The notes beneath the pieces were generated by a model that saw nothing but the letters and a program-made list of their open reading frames with translations, was not told the origin of the DNA and did no database searches. A program made the translations under genes and the position numbers. DNA of 64,000 nucleotides from Streptomyces sp. NBC_01210 (GTDB lineage Bacteria; Actinomycetota; Actinomycetes; Streptomycetales; Streptomycetaceae): positions 5,518,001 through 5,582,000 of the forward strand of contig NZ_CP108549.1 in NCBI RefSeq assembly GCF_036010325.1. Direction: 5' to 3'. Numbering within the stretch: position 1 is the first letter of the stretch; every line of letters begins with the position of its first letter. Positions 26,042 to 36,225 of the stretch are shown in pieces.

Positions 26042-26076
26042 CTGCATGCGTGCGCAGTATATGCACACGCATGCAG
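26042..26076. repeat. Perfect 11-bp inverted repeat between convergent genes
   Basis: CTGCATGCGTG and CACGCATGCAG flank a 13-base AT-richer centre. It lies between the ABC permease and the convergent peptidase; it may be a terminator or a protein-binding site. No U tract is seen on either strand. Confidence 0.7.
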
Positions 26077-26105
26077 CCTGTGGGGGGTGGCGGTCGTGGG
26101 ACCTC

Positions 26106-27656
<1,551 letters not shown>

Positions 27657-27695
27657 TCAGGACCGGATGGCGCAGTTGGGCCGCAAGCTGTGTGC

Positions 27696-27932
27696 ATGCC
27701 CATGCCCGCACCTGTGCCCATGCATATGCATGTCGACCCGTTCCCCATCCTGGAGGCCTTGGTCCGGCAGGTTCTGCGCGTCGGTGTGGTCACGCTGCTC
27801 TTCACCGTGTGCGCGATGGGCCTGCTGGTGGGCGTTCTTGCGCTGGCCACACGGCGCGTTCGCCGCCGCCGGAGAGAGGCCGAGGAGGAGTGCGGGGGGC
27901 TGGAGTCCTTCGCATGGGAGGAATCGGAGTAG
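27696..27932 (+). CDS. Small single-helix membrane protein, hypothetical
   Basis: A 78-residue protein of unknown function: a Met/His/Pro-rich N-terminus (MPMPAPVPMHMH), one transmembrane helix (about residues 28-50, GVVTLLFTVCAMGLLVGVLAL), an Arg-rich stop-transfer segment RRVRRRRRE and an acidic tail. Codon use has strong GC at third positions, supporting coding. The start is uncertain; an in-frame ATG at 27615 would add 27 residues, and no good ribosome site exists for either. The gene is divergent from the peptidase. The His/Met-rich start could bind metal, which is speculative. Confidence 0.5.
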   Translation: MPMPAPVPMHMHVDPFPILEALVRQVLRVGVVTLLFTVCAMGLLVGVLALATRRVRRRRREAEEECGGLESFAWEESE

Positions 27933-28053
27933 GCGGATCCGCCGGCCTACCGCCCCCACTGCCCCACTGCCCTACTACGCCGCTACTCCACGTGGGTTCC
28001 GCCTGCGATGCGGGGACTGGCGGTCCGGCCGGTCCGGGGAGTCCCGCCGTGTG

Positions 28054-29052
28054 TCAGGCGGTGGGTTCCGTCTGCGGGGCGGGAGCCGAAGCCGGTGCGG
28101 GTGCGGGTGCGGACGCCGCGGCCGCGGCCGCGCGGGCCGCGCTCGCGAGGCGCAGCGCCGCCGCCCTCGTACGCCGAGCCGTCCGCAGCGCGTCCCACGT
28201 CAGGCAGGTCAGCGCCAGCCACACCAGCGCGAAGCCCGCCCACCGCTCCGCAGGCATCGCCTCGTGGAAGTACAGGATCCCCAGCAGGAACTGGAAGACC
28301 GGAGCCAGATACTGCAGCAGCCCCAGCGTGGAGAGCGGTACCCGGATCGCCGCCGCGCCGAAGCAGACCAGCGGCGCGGCGGTCACCACGCCCGTCGCGG
28401 CGAGCAGCGCCGCATGGCCGGTGCCGTGGGTGCCGAAGGTGGCCGAGCCGTCCGCGCCCAGCCAGAGCAGGAAGCCCAGCGCCGGGAGGAACTGGATCGC
28501 GGTCTCCGCGGCCAGCGACTCGAGACCGCCGATGTTGACCTTCTTCTTGACCAGGCCGTACGTGGCGAACGAGAAGGCGAGCGTGAGCGAGATCCACGGC
28601 GGCTGTCCGTAGCCGATCGCCAGCACCAGCACCGCCGCGAAGCCGGTGGCGACCGCCGCCCACTGCATCGGGCGCAGCCGCTCCTTCAGCAGCAGAACGC
28701 CCATCGCGATGGTGACCAGCGGGTTGATGAAGTAGCCGAGCGAGGCCTCGACGACATGGCCCGAGTTCACGGCCCAGATGTAGACGCCCCAGTTGACGGT
28801 GATGACCGCCGCCGCGACCGTGATGAGCCCCAGCTTCCGGGGCTGCCGTATCAGTTCACGGATCCAGCCCCACCGCTTCAGCGCCAGCAGCGCGATGCCG
28901 ACGACGACCAGTGACCAGACCATCCGGTGGGCGAGGATCTCCACCGCACCGGACGGCTTCAGCAGCGGCCAGAAGAGCGGGACCAGGCCCCACATCCCGT
29001 AGGCCCCTATCCCGTACAGCAGTCCCGCCCGCTGTTCACCGTCCGACTTCAC
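28054..29052 (-). CDS. rarD: EamA-family transporter RarD
   Basis: A 332-residue inner-membrane protein with ten predicted helices. The RarD signature is visible as GIGAYGMWGLVPLFWPLLK, EILAHRMVWSL, NWGVYIWAVNSGHVVEASLGYFINPL (two motifs) and LQYLAPVFQFLLG. RarD proteins are named for chloramphenicol sensitivity, but their substrate is not settled. The GTG at 29052 is preferred because AGGAGG lies five bases upstream. The C-terminal 25 residues are Ala/Pro-only. Confidence 0.9.
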   Translation of the reverse strand: MKSDGEQRAGLLYGIGAYGMWGLVPLFWPLLKPSGAVEILAHRMVWSLVVVGIALLALKRWGWIRELIRQPRKLGLITVAAAVITVNWGVYIWAVNSGHVVEASLGYFINPLVTIAMGVLLLKERLRPMQWAAVATGFAAVLVLAIGYGQPPWISLTLAFSFATYGLVKKKVNIGGLESLAAETAIQFLPALGFLLWLGADGSATFGTHGTGHAALLAATGVVTAAPLVCFGAAAIRVPLSTLGLLQYLAPVFQFLLGILYFHEAMPAERWAGFALVWLALTCLTWDALRTARRTRAAALRLASAARAAAAAASAPAPAPASAPAPQTEPTA

Positions 29053-29112
29053 TGGCCCCTCCTGCCCTGCGTGCATCACCTCGTCGAAGGTACGCGGCGC
29101 GGGGGCAGGCTG

Positions 29113-29159
29113 TCATGTCCGTATCGCTATACGGTCATGACGGAACGTGGTCCGTCATG
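29113..29159. terminator. Two overlapping inverted repeats past the quinone-reductase-like gene
   Basis: TCATGTCCGTAT / ATACGGTCATGA (29113-29140) and CATGACGGA / TCCGTCATG (29136-29159) share a CATGA arm, so they can form alternative hairpins. The second begins 18 bases after the stop of the minus-strand gene, fitting a terminator; an operator role for rarD is also possible. Confidence 0.5.
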
Positions 29160-29177
29160 CCGTGTCGTCCGGGCGGT

Positions 29178-30038
29178 TCAGACCGTCGCGAGGGCTGCCG
29201 CGACCGAGTCGGCGAGCGGGGTCGCAGGACGGCCGGTCAGCCGGGCCAGGTCGCCCGTCGTGCCGGCCAGCAGGCCGCGCCCGACCGCCGCGTCGACGTC
29301 GACGAGGATCTCGGCGAGCGGCCCGGGCAGGCCCGCGCCGATGAGGATCTGCAGGTGCGTCCCGGCCGGGACGTTGTTGTACGTGATCGTCCGGCCGGTC
29401 TGCCGGGACAGCTCGGCGGCGTACTCCTCGAAGGACCAGGCCACGTCGCCGCTCAGTTCGTATGTCTGCGCCAGGTGGCCCTCGCCGGTCAGTACGGAGG
29501 CCGCGGCCGCGGCGTAGTCCGCGCGGGCGGCGGAGGCTATCCGGCCCTCGCCCGCGCTCGCGACCACGGCGGAGTGTTCCAGCACCGGGGCGAGGTGCTC
29601 GGTGTAGTTCTCGGTGTACCAGCCGTTGCGCAGAAAGGTGTACGGCAGCCCGGAGTCGAGGATTACCCGCTCGGTGGCCTTGTGCTCGGCGGCCAGCTGG
29701 AAGTCGGCGTCGGGCCCGCCCAGCACGCCGGTGTACGCGAGCTGCGCGACGCCCGCCGCCTTCGCGGCCTCGATCACCGCGGTGTGCTGCGGCACCCGTT
29801 GTCCGACCTCGCTGCCGGAAATCAGCAGGACGCGGTCGCCGGCGTGGAAGGCCCCGGCCAGCGACTCGGGCTCGCTGTAGTCGGCGATGCGCAGCTCGAC
29901 GCCGCGCGCCGCGAGGTCCGTGGCCTTCTCCTTGCTGCGGACGACGGCGGCGATCCGCTCCGCGGGGACTGTGGCCAGCAGCTCGTCGACGACGAGACGG
30001 CCGAGGGCTCCGGTGGCTCCGGTGACAACGATGCTCAT
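29178..30038 (-). CDS. NAD(P)H-binding quinone-oxidoreductase-like protein (NmrA/QorB type)
   Basis: A 286-residue atypical short-chain dehydrogenase. The dinucleotide motif is VTGATGALG at residues 4-12, and VLLISGSEVG, YTGVLGG and LPYTFLRNGWYTENY match the NmrA-like/YtfG (QorB) group that reduces quinones with NADPH. The ATG at 30038 has AAGGAGA eight bases upstream. It is divergent from an HxlR regulator, the usual arrangement for electrophile-responsive qorB/ytfG genes, so quinone or aldehyde stress is the likely signal. Confidence 0.88.
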   Translation of the reverse strand: MSIVVTGATGALGRLVVDELLATVPAERIAAVVRSKEKATDLAARGVELRIADYSEPESLAGAFHAGDRVLLISGSEVGQRVPQHTAVIEAAKAAGVAQLAYTGVLGGPDADFQLAAEHKATERVILDSGLPYTFLRNGWYTENYTEHLAPVLEHSAVVASAGEGRIASAARADYAAAAASVLTGEGHLAQTYELSGDVAWSFEEYAAELSRQTGRTITYNNVPAGTHLQILIGAGLPGPLAEILVDVDAAVGRGLLAGTTGDLARLTGRPATPLADSVAAALATV

Positions 30039-30103
30039 GGGTGATTTCTCCTTCTTCGATGCGATTCCAGAGCTCACCCTACGTGGGGCACTAACTGTGC
30101 GTA

Positions 30104-30128
30104 AGTACCCACTTTGAAGTAAGGTACT
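30104..30128. promoter_or_regulatory. HxlR-type operator in the divergent promoter region
   Basis: AGTACC-C-ACTT and AAGT-A-AGGTACT flank a TG centre, forming a dyad three bases before the regulator's ATG. HxlR/YodB-type regulators bind such TAC/ACTT dyads. It should repress both divergent genes. Confidence 0.6.
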
Positions 30129-30131
30129 GGT

Positions 30132-30506
30132 ATGGCCGTAAGTAGAGATCCCGACGTCAATCACGCGATGTGCCCGTCGCGCCTGATCCTCGAGCACGTC
30201 ACCAGCCGCTGGGGTGTGCTCGTTCTCGCCGCCCTGCTGGAGCGCTCGTACCGCTTCAGCGAGCTGCGCCGCGAGGTCGGTGGTGTCAGCGAGAAGATGC
30301 TCGCCCAGACCCTCCAGACGCTGGAGCGCGACGGCTTTGTGCACCGCGACGCCAAGCCGGTGATCCCGCCGCGCGTCGACTACTCGCTGACCGCGCTCGG
30401 CAAGGAGGCCGCCGAGCAGGTGTGGGGGCTGGCCCGCTGGACGGAACGGCGGATGCAAGAGGTCCTGGTGGCGCGCGCGGCATACGACGAAGCCCGGACC
30501 TCCTGA
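30132..30506 (+). CDS. HxlR-family transcriptional regulator
   Basis: A 124-residue winged-helix regulator. The family cysteine is CPSRLILEHV (Cys14), the recognition region is RFSELRREVGGVSEKMLAQTLQTLERDG split over two helices, and the wing is VDYSLTALGKEA. Many HxlR proteins with a single N-terminal Cys sense quinones or diamide through that thiol; this is known for relatives and fits the adjacent quinone-reductase-like gene. The ATG lies right behind the putative operator, suggesting autorepression. Confidence 0.92.
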   Translation: MAVSRDPDVNHAMCPSRLILEHVTSRWGVLVLAALLERSYRFSELRREVGGVSEKMLAQTLQTLERDGFVHRDAKPVIPPRVDYSLTALGKEAAEQVWGLARWTERRMQEVLVARAAYDEARTS

Positions 30507-30520
30507 CGGGAGATCCGGGC
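30492..30520. terminator. Bidirectional terminator between hxlR-type gene and korB
   Basis: GCCCGGA / TCCGGGC with inner CTCC / GGAG forms a stem that contains the regulator's stop codon. It separates the two convergent genes. Confidence 0.65.
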
Positions 30521-30540
30521 CTCGGACGGTGCGTGGAGCG

Positions 30541-31582
<1,042 letters not shown>

Positions 31583-31590
<8 letters not shown>

Positions 31591-33523
31591 TGATGGCCTC
31601 CTTGAGAGCTGCGGCGAGCTGCTCGGCCTTGAACGGCATGCCGTTGACCTGGTTGTAGCTCCGTGCGTCGACCAGATATCTCGCCCGGATCAAGGTGGCG
31701 AGCTGGCCGAGGTTCATCTCGGGTACCACTACCTTCTGGTAACGCTCAAGAACCTCGCCCAGATTCCTCGGGAACGGGTTGAGGTGGCGCAGATGGGCCT
31801 GCGCGATGGGGAGGCCGGCGGTGCGCAGTCGGCGTACGGCGGCCGTGATCGGCCCGTACGTCGAGCCCCAGCCCAGGACGAGCGTGGTCGCGCCGTGCGG
31901 ATCGTCGACCTCGACGTCGGGGACCTCGATGCCGTCGACCTTGGCCTGGCGGGTGCGGACCATGAGGTCGTGATTGGCCGGGTCGTAGGAGATGTTGCCG
32001 GTGCCGTCCTGCTTCTCGATGCCGCCGATCCGGTGCTCGAGTCCGGGCGTCCCCGGAACCGCCCAGGGACGCGCCAGGGTCTGCGGATCACGCTTGTACG
32101 GCCAGAACACCTCCGTACCGTCAGCCAGCTCGTGGTTCGGGCCGGTGGCGAACTGCACACGCAGGTCCGGGAGCTCGTCGATCTCGGGGATCCGCCACGG
32201 CTCGGAGCCGTTGGCCAGATAGCCGTCGCTCAGCAGCAGCACCGGGGTGCGGTAGGTGAGCGCGATCCGGGCCGCCTCGAGAGCGGCGTCGAAGCAGTCG
32301 GCGGGCGTACGGGGCGCGACGATCGGGACCGGGGCCTCGCCGTTGCGTCCGTACATCGCCTGCAGCAGATCGGCCTGCTCGGTCTTGGTGGGCAGACCGG
32401 TCGAGGGCCCGCCGCGCTGGATGTCCACGATCAGCAGCGGCAGCTCCAGGGAGACCGCAAGACCGATGGTCTCCGACTTCAGCGCCACGCCGGGGCCGGA
32501 AGTGGTGGTGACGCCGAGCGCGCCGCCGAAGGCCGCACCCAGCGCCGCGCCGATGCCCGCGATCTCGTCCTCGGCCTGGAAGGTCCGTACGCCGAAGTTC
32601 TTGTGCTTCGAGAGCTCGTGCAGGATGTCGGAGGCCGGTGTGATGGGGTACGAGCCCAGGTAGAGCGGCAGATCGGCCTGCTTGCTCGCGGCGACCAGCC
32701 CGTAGGAGAGGGCCAGATTCCCGGAGATATTGCGGTAGGTGCCGGTGGGGAACGCCTTGCTCGCCGGCGCGACCTCGTAGGAGACCGCGAAGTCCTCGGT
32801 CGTCTCGCCGAAGTTCCAACCCGCCCTGAACGCCGCGATGTTCGCCTCGGCGATCTGTGGCTTCTTGGCGAACTTGCTGCGCAGGAAGGTCTCGGTGCCC
32901 TCGGTCGGCCGGTGGTACATCCAGCTCAGGAGCCCCAGCGCGAACATGTTCTTGGAGCGCTCGGCCTCCTTGCGGGAGAGTCCGTACTCCTTGAGCGCCT
33001 CGATGGTGAGTGTCGTCAGCGGCACCGGGTGGACGCGGTAGGCGTCCAGCGAGCCGTCGTCCAGGGGCGAGGCGTCGTAGCCGACCTTGGCCATCGCCCG
33101 CTTCGCGAATTCGTCGGTGTTGACGATGATCTCGCCGCCGCGCGGCACATCGGCGATATTCGCCTTGAGGGCGGCGGGGTTCATGGCGACCAGCACGTTC
33201 GGCGCGTCGCCCGGGGTGAGGATGTCGTGGTCTGCGAAATGCAGCTGGAAGCTGGATACGCCCGGGAGGGTTCCGGCAGGCGCCCGGATCTCGGCGGGGA
33301 AGTTCGGAAGTGTGGAGAGGTCGTTGCCGAACGACGCGGTCTCCGAGGTGAACCTGTCACCTGTGAGCTGCATACCGTCACCGGAGTCACCCGCGAAGCG
33401 GATGATCACCCGGTCCAGTCGACGGATTTCCTTCTCGCCGGCGGGCCTGCGCTGCTCGCCGACGAGAGCCTCATCGGACTCGTCATCGGCCTGCTCGGCT
33501 GGGCTACTGACCTGGCTGGTCAC
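31583..33523 (-). CDS. korA: 2-oxoacid:ferredoxin oxidoreductase subunit alpha (gamma-alpha fusion)
   Basis: A 646-residue fused subunit: the gamma domain (about 35-230; FAGDSGDGMQLTGDRF, DHDILTPGDAPNVLVAMN) precedes the alpha pyrimidine-binding and transketolase-C-like domains (YPITPASDILHEL, FQAEDEIAGIGAALGAAFGG, TTTSGPGVALKSETIG). This layout and size match actinobacterial KorA. The GTG at 33523 has GGGAGGT eight bases upstream. No ferredoxin gene is adjacent; the electron acceptor must be encoded elsewhere. Confidence 0.96.
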
Positions 33524-33752
33524 TGAACTGGACCTCCCTCGAGGCGGCGGTTCGGGCCCGGTCGGCCCACCGGCCGTCCCAATGCCACCCTACGTCCGTA
33601 AGGGCGGCCTTCCCTGGACCGCTCATATGCCGGACGTCTTTTTGAGACGCTCTGATGCCCTGGTTTGCCATGCTCCGCTCCGCCCCCCGGGTCCGTGGGT
33701 AAAGACGCTCCCTGTCCATTATTTGGTTCTGGGTCTGCCGCTCCACTCAATA

Positions 33753-33769
33753 ACTGACAGAGTGTCAGT
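33753..33769 (-). terminator. Short hairpin after the response-regulator gene
   Basis: ACTGACA-gag-TGTCAGT is a perfect dyad three bases past the stop, followed on the minus strand by TATTGAG. It could equally be a protein-binding site in the korA upstream region. Confidence 0.45.
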
Positions 33770-33772
33770 CAA

Positions 33773-34432
33773 TTAGGAGTTCAGGTAGGTCAGCACCGCC
33801 AGTACACGCCGATGATCCCCGTCACTGGGGGAGAGTCCGAGCTTCAGGAAGATATTGCTGACATGCTTCTCGACCGCGCCGTCGCTCACCACGAGCTGCT
33901 TGGCGACCGCGGAGTTCGTCCGGCCCTCGGCCATGAGACCAAGGACTTCGCGCTCGCGCGGCGTGAGCCCGGCCAGCACATCCTGCTTACGGCTCCGGCC
34001 CAGCAGCTGCGCCACCACCTCGGGGTCCAGCGCGGTACCGCCCCGCGCCACCCGGACCACGGCGTCCACGAACTCACGCACCTCGGCGACCCGGTCCTTG
34101 AGCAGATAGCCCACGCCGCGGCTGCTGCCCGCGAGCAGCTCGGTGGCGTACCGCTCCTCGACGTACTGCGAAAGGACCAGTACCCCGACCCCGGGATGTT
34201 CCTTGCGCAGCCGCACCGCCGCCCGTACGCCCTCATCCGTATGAGTGGGCGGCATCCGCACGTCCGCGACCACCACATCCGGCAGCGCGTCCTGCGCGGC
34301 CAGGTCGGCGACCGTCTTGATCAGCGCATCCGCGTCCCCCACGCCCGCCACGACATCGTGTCCGCGGTCGGTCAGCAGCCGGGTCAGGCCCTCCCGAAGC
34401 AGTACTGAGTCCTCGGCGATGACCACCCGCAC
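33773..34432 (-). CDS. Response regulator, NarL/LuxR type
   Basis: A 219-residue two-component regulator. The receiver has the acidic pair in VVIAEDSVLLREGL, the phosphorylated Asp in VVVADVRMPP, and the Lys in YLLKDRV. The C-terminal LuxR helix-turn-helix is LTPREREVLGLMAEGRTNSAVAKQL (two helices) ending in VEKHVSNIFLKLGL. The GTG at 34432 is preferred because GGAGG sits five bases upstream. It lies next to two tandem histidine kinases on the same strand and probably receives phosphate from one or both. Confidence 0.93.
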   Translation of the reverse strand: MRVVIAEDSVLLREGLTRLLTDRGHDVVAGVGDADALIKTVADLAAQDALPDVVVADVRMPPTHTDEGVRAAVRLRKEHPGVGVLVLSQYVEERYATELLAGSSRGVGYLLKDRVAEVREFVDAVVRVARGGTALDPEVVAQLLGRSRKQDVLAGLTPREREVLGLMAEGRTNSAVAKQLVVSDGAVEKHVSNIFLKLGLSPSDGDHRRVLAVLTYLNS

Positions 34433-34625
34433 TCTGTCCTCCACAACCCTGCAGCCCCCATGTCGATGTGCTTCCCACCCCTGCACCTTCCAGCATCCCA
34501 GTACTCGGACCGGATTGCGGGGTATTCAGCCTCGTGGGGGACCGTCCCGGACGAAGTCTGGGGGAGTCTGGGGTTCGGGCGCGGGGCTCGGGGGCCGGGG
34601 CTCGGGGCCTCGGGCCGGGGAGCCC

Positions 34626-34715
34626 CGACGTGGGGCAGGAACTCTCGGGTCAGCCGCGACGTGGGGCAGGAACTCTCGGAGTCAGCGACGTGGGGCAGGA
34701 ACTCTCGGGGTCAGC
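34626..34715. repeat. Three tandem copies of a ~30-bp unit at the end of the first kinase gene
   Basis: CGACGTGGGGCAGGAACTCT recurs at 34626, 34657 and 34686, so the spacing is 31 then 29 bp. Each copy is followed by a TCAGC that, in the last copy, contains the kinase stop codon (TGA on the minus strand). Confidence 0.9.
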
Positions 34716-36054
34716 CGCGCCAGGGAAGCTCGGCCGTCACGGTCGTCGGGCCACCGACCGGTGAGTCCACGGCCAGGATTCCGTCCACGGCGTCCAGTCG
34801 CTCGGCCAGACCCGCGAGGCCGGTGCCGGCCGAGGTGTCCGCGCCGCCCCGGCCGTCGTCCGTGACCTGCAGCATCAGCCGGTCCTGGGAGCGCCAGACA
34901 TCCACCGTGGCACGGCCTGCCTGCGCGTGCTTGCTGACGTTCTGGAGCAGCTCGGAGACGGTGAAGTACGCGATGCCCTCGATGGCGGGGGCCGGCCTGG
35001 CGGGCAGGTCCACCTCCACGCTCACCGGGACTGTGCAGCGTGAGGCGACGGAGGAGAGCGCGGCGTCCAGTCCGCGGTCGGTCAGTACGGCGGGATGGAT
35101 GCCGCGGGCAAGATCGCGCAGCTCCTGCAAGGCCACCTTCACCTCGCCGTGGGCCTCGTCCACCATGCGGGCGGCAGCGTCCGGATCCTCGAGCAGCTTC
35201 TCCTTGGCGAGACCGAGGTCCATGGCGAGTGCGACCAGGCGGGCCTGTGCGCCGTCGTGCAGATCGCGTTCGATACGGCGCAGATCGGCGGCCGCCGTGT
35301 CGACGACCACGCCGCGGTCCGACTCCAGCTCGACGACGCGCGTGGCGAGCCTGGAGGGCCCGAGGAGCCCGGCGACCAACACCCGGTCCACGCTCACCAG
35401 GCCGCGCATGAGCCAGGGGGTGGCGAGCGTGAGGACCAGGCCGATCAGGCTGGTCACGGCGAGCTCGAAGGGCTCGTCCAGGTAGAAGTTGCGCGTGCCG
35501 TCGCCGTACACCTGCAGGCCGTCCTGGCCGGCGTACAGCGGGAAGACCCAGTGGTACAGCGGGTAGAGCAGCAGGGTCCAGCCGGTCACCCAGAAGGTCA
35601 GCGAGACGCAGAAGGCGAAGACCGCCCACGGGAAGTGCAGTACCGCGTAGATCAGATGCCGCCAGGATGCCCCGCTCTTGAGGACCGCGCCGACCCAGGG
35701 CATCAGCCCGCTCTTCTTGCCGCGCAGGGGCGCGGGGTCGGCGACGTCGAGGCCCAGCAGGGTGCGGGCCCGAGCGCGCTCCAGCGCGCCGAGTCCGCGG
35801 CAGCCGACCAGACCGGCGGCCAGGACCGGGATCCCGAGGAAGGTGACGAGCAGCCCCGCACCGAGCGAGACGGTGGTGATCGCGAAGGTGAAGAACACGA
35901 TGCTCATCGGGAGGCTCAGCAGCAGATAGCCGAACTCGCGCCACGTGCGGCCCTCGAGCGGTGCGCGCAGCGCGGGGGGGATGAAGTGGTCCCGGGTCTC
36001 CGGTCGGTAGTCCGTGGCCATCGATGTCGTCCGTTCTGCGATGCGGGCTGTCAT
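34711..36054 (-). CDS. Sensor histidine kinase, NarL-partner type (HisKA_3), copy 1
   Basis: A 447-residue membrane kinase. An N-terminal sensor region (about 30-240) has four or more helices of the PspC-like/DUF4153-free 'sensor domain' found in Streptomyces kinases (FGYLLLSLPMSIVFFTFAI, WVTGWTLLLYPLYHW). The dimerisation/phosphoacceptor block is IERDLHDGAQARLVALAMDL (phosphorylated His) and the ATPase has VSELLQNVSKHAQA (N box), DDGRGGAD and GLAGLAERL. The start ATG 36054 is uncertain (ATG 36021 also possible; neither has a strong ribosome site). Shares a nearly identical internal tract with the kinase upstream. Confidence 0.92.
   Translation of the reverse strand: MTARIAERTTSMATDYRPETRDHFIPPALRAPLEGRTWREFGYLLLSLPMSIVFFTFAITTVSLGAGLLVTFLGIPVLAAGLVGCRGLGALERARARTLLGLDVADPAPLRGKKSGLMPWVGAVLKSGASWRHLIYAVLHFPWAVFAFCVSLTFWVTGWTLLLYPLYHWVFPLYAGQDGLQVYGDGTRNFYLDEPFELAVTSLIGLVLTLATPWLMRGLVSVDRVLVAGLLGPSRLATRVVELESDRGVVVDTAAADLRRIERDLHDGAQARLVALAMDLGLAKEKLLEDPDAAARMVDEAHGEVKVALQELRDLARGIHPAVLTDRGLDAALSSVASRCTVPVSVEVDLPARPAPAIEGIAYFTVSELLQNVSKHAQAGRATVDVWRSQDRLMLQVTDDGRGGADTSAGTGLAGLAERLDAVDGILAVDSPVGGPTTVTAELPWRG
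35033..35286 (-). repeat. Gene-conversion-like tract, partner of 36596-36849
   Basis: This 254-bp segment inside kinase copy 1 differs from 36596-36849 in kinase copy 2 at a single base (in the GCGGGC[G/A]GCAGCG stretch). Flanking sequence diverges quickly on the side toward the sensor region. It codes for the phosphoacceptor helix region. Confidence 0.93.
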
Positions 36055-36225
36055 GACTCAAGGCTGCTGCGGCCGCGGGCCGCACACCATGAGGGCGGTT
36101 CCCGTCTTGGGGCGGGGGTTTTCCCCACCATGGGGGTGTGTGGAGGCGGTCGGGGCGGGGCGGACCGGCACCCCGGCGCCGCCCCCGGCACCCCGGCGCT
36201 GTTTCCGCGCGCCGTGCTGCCCCCG

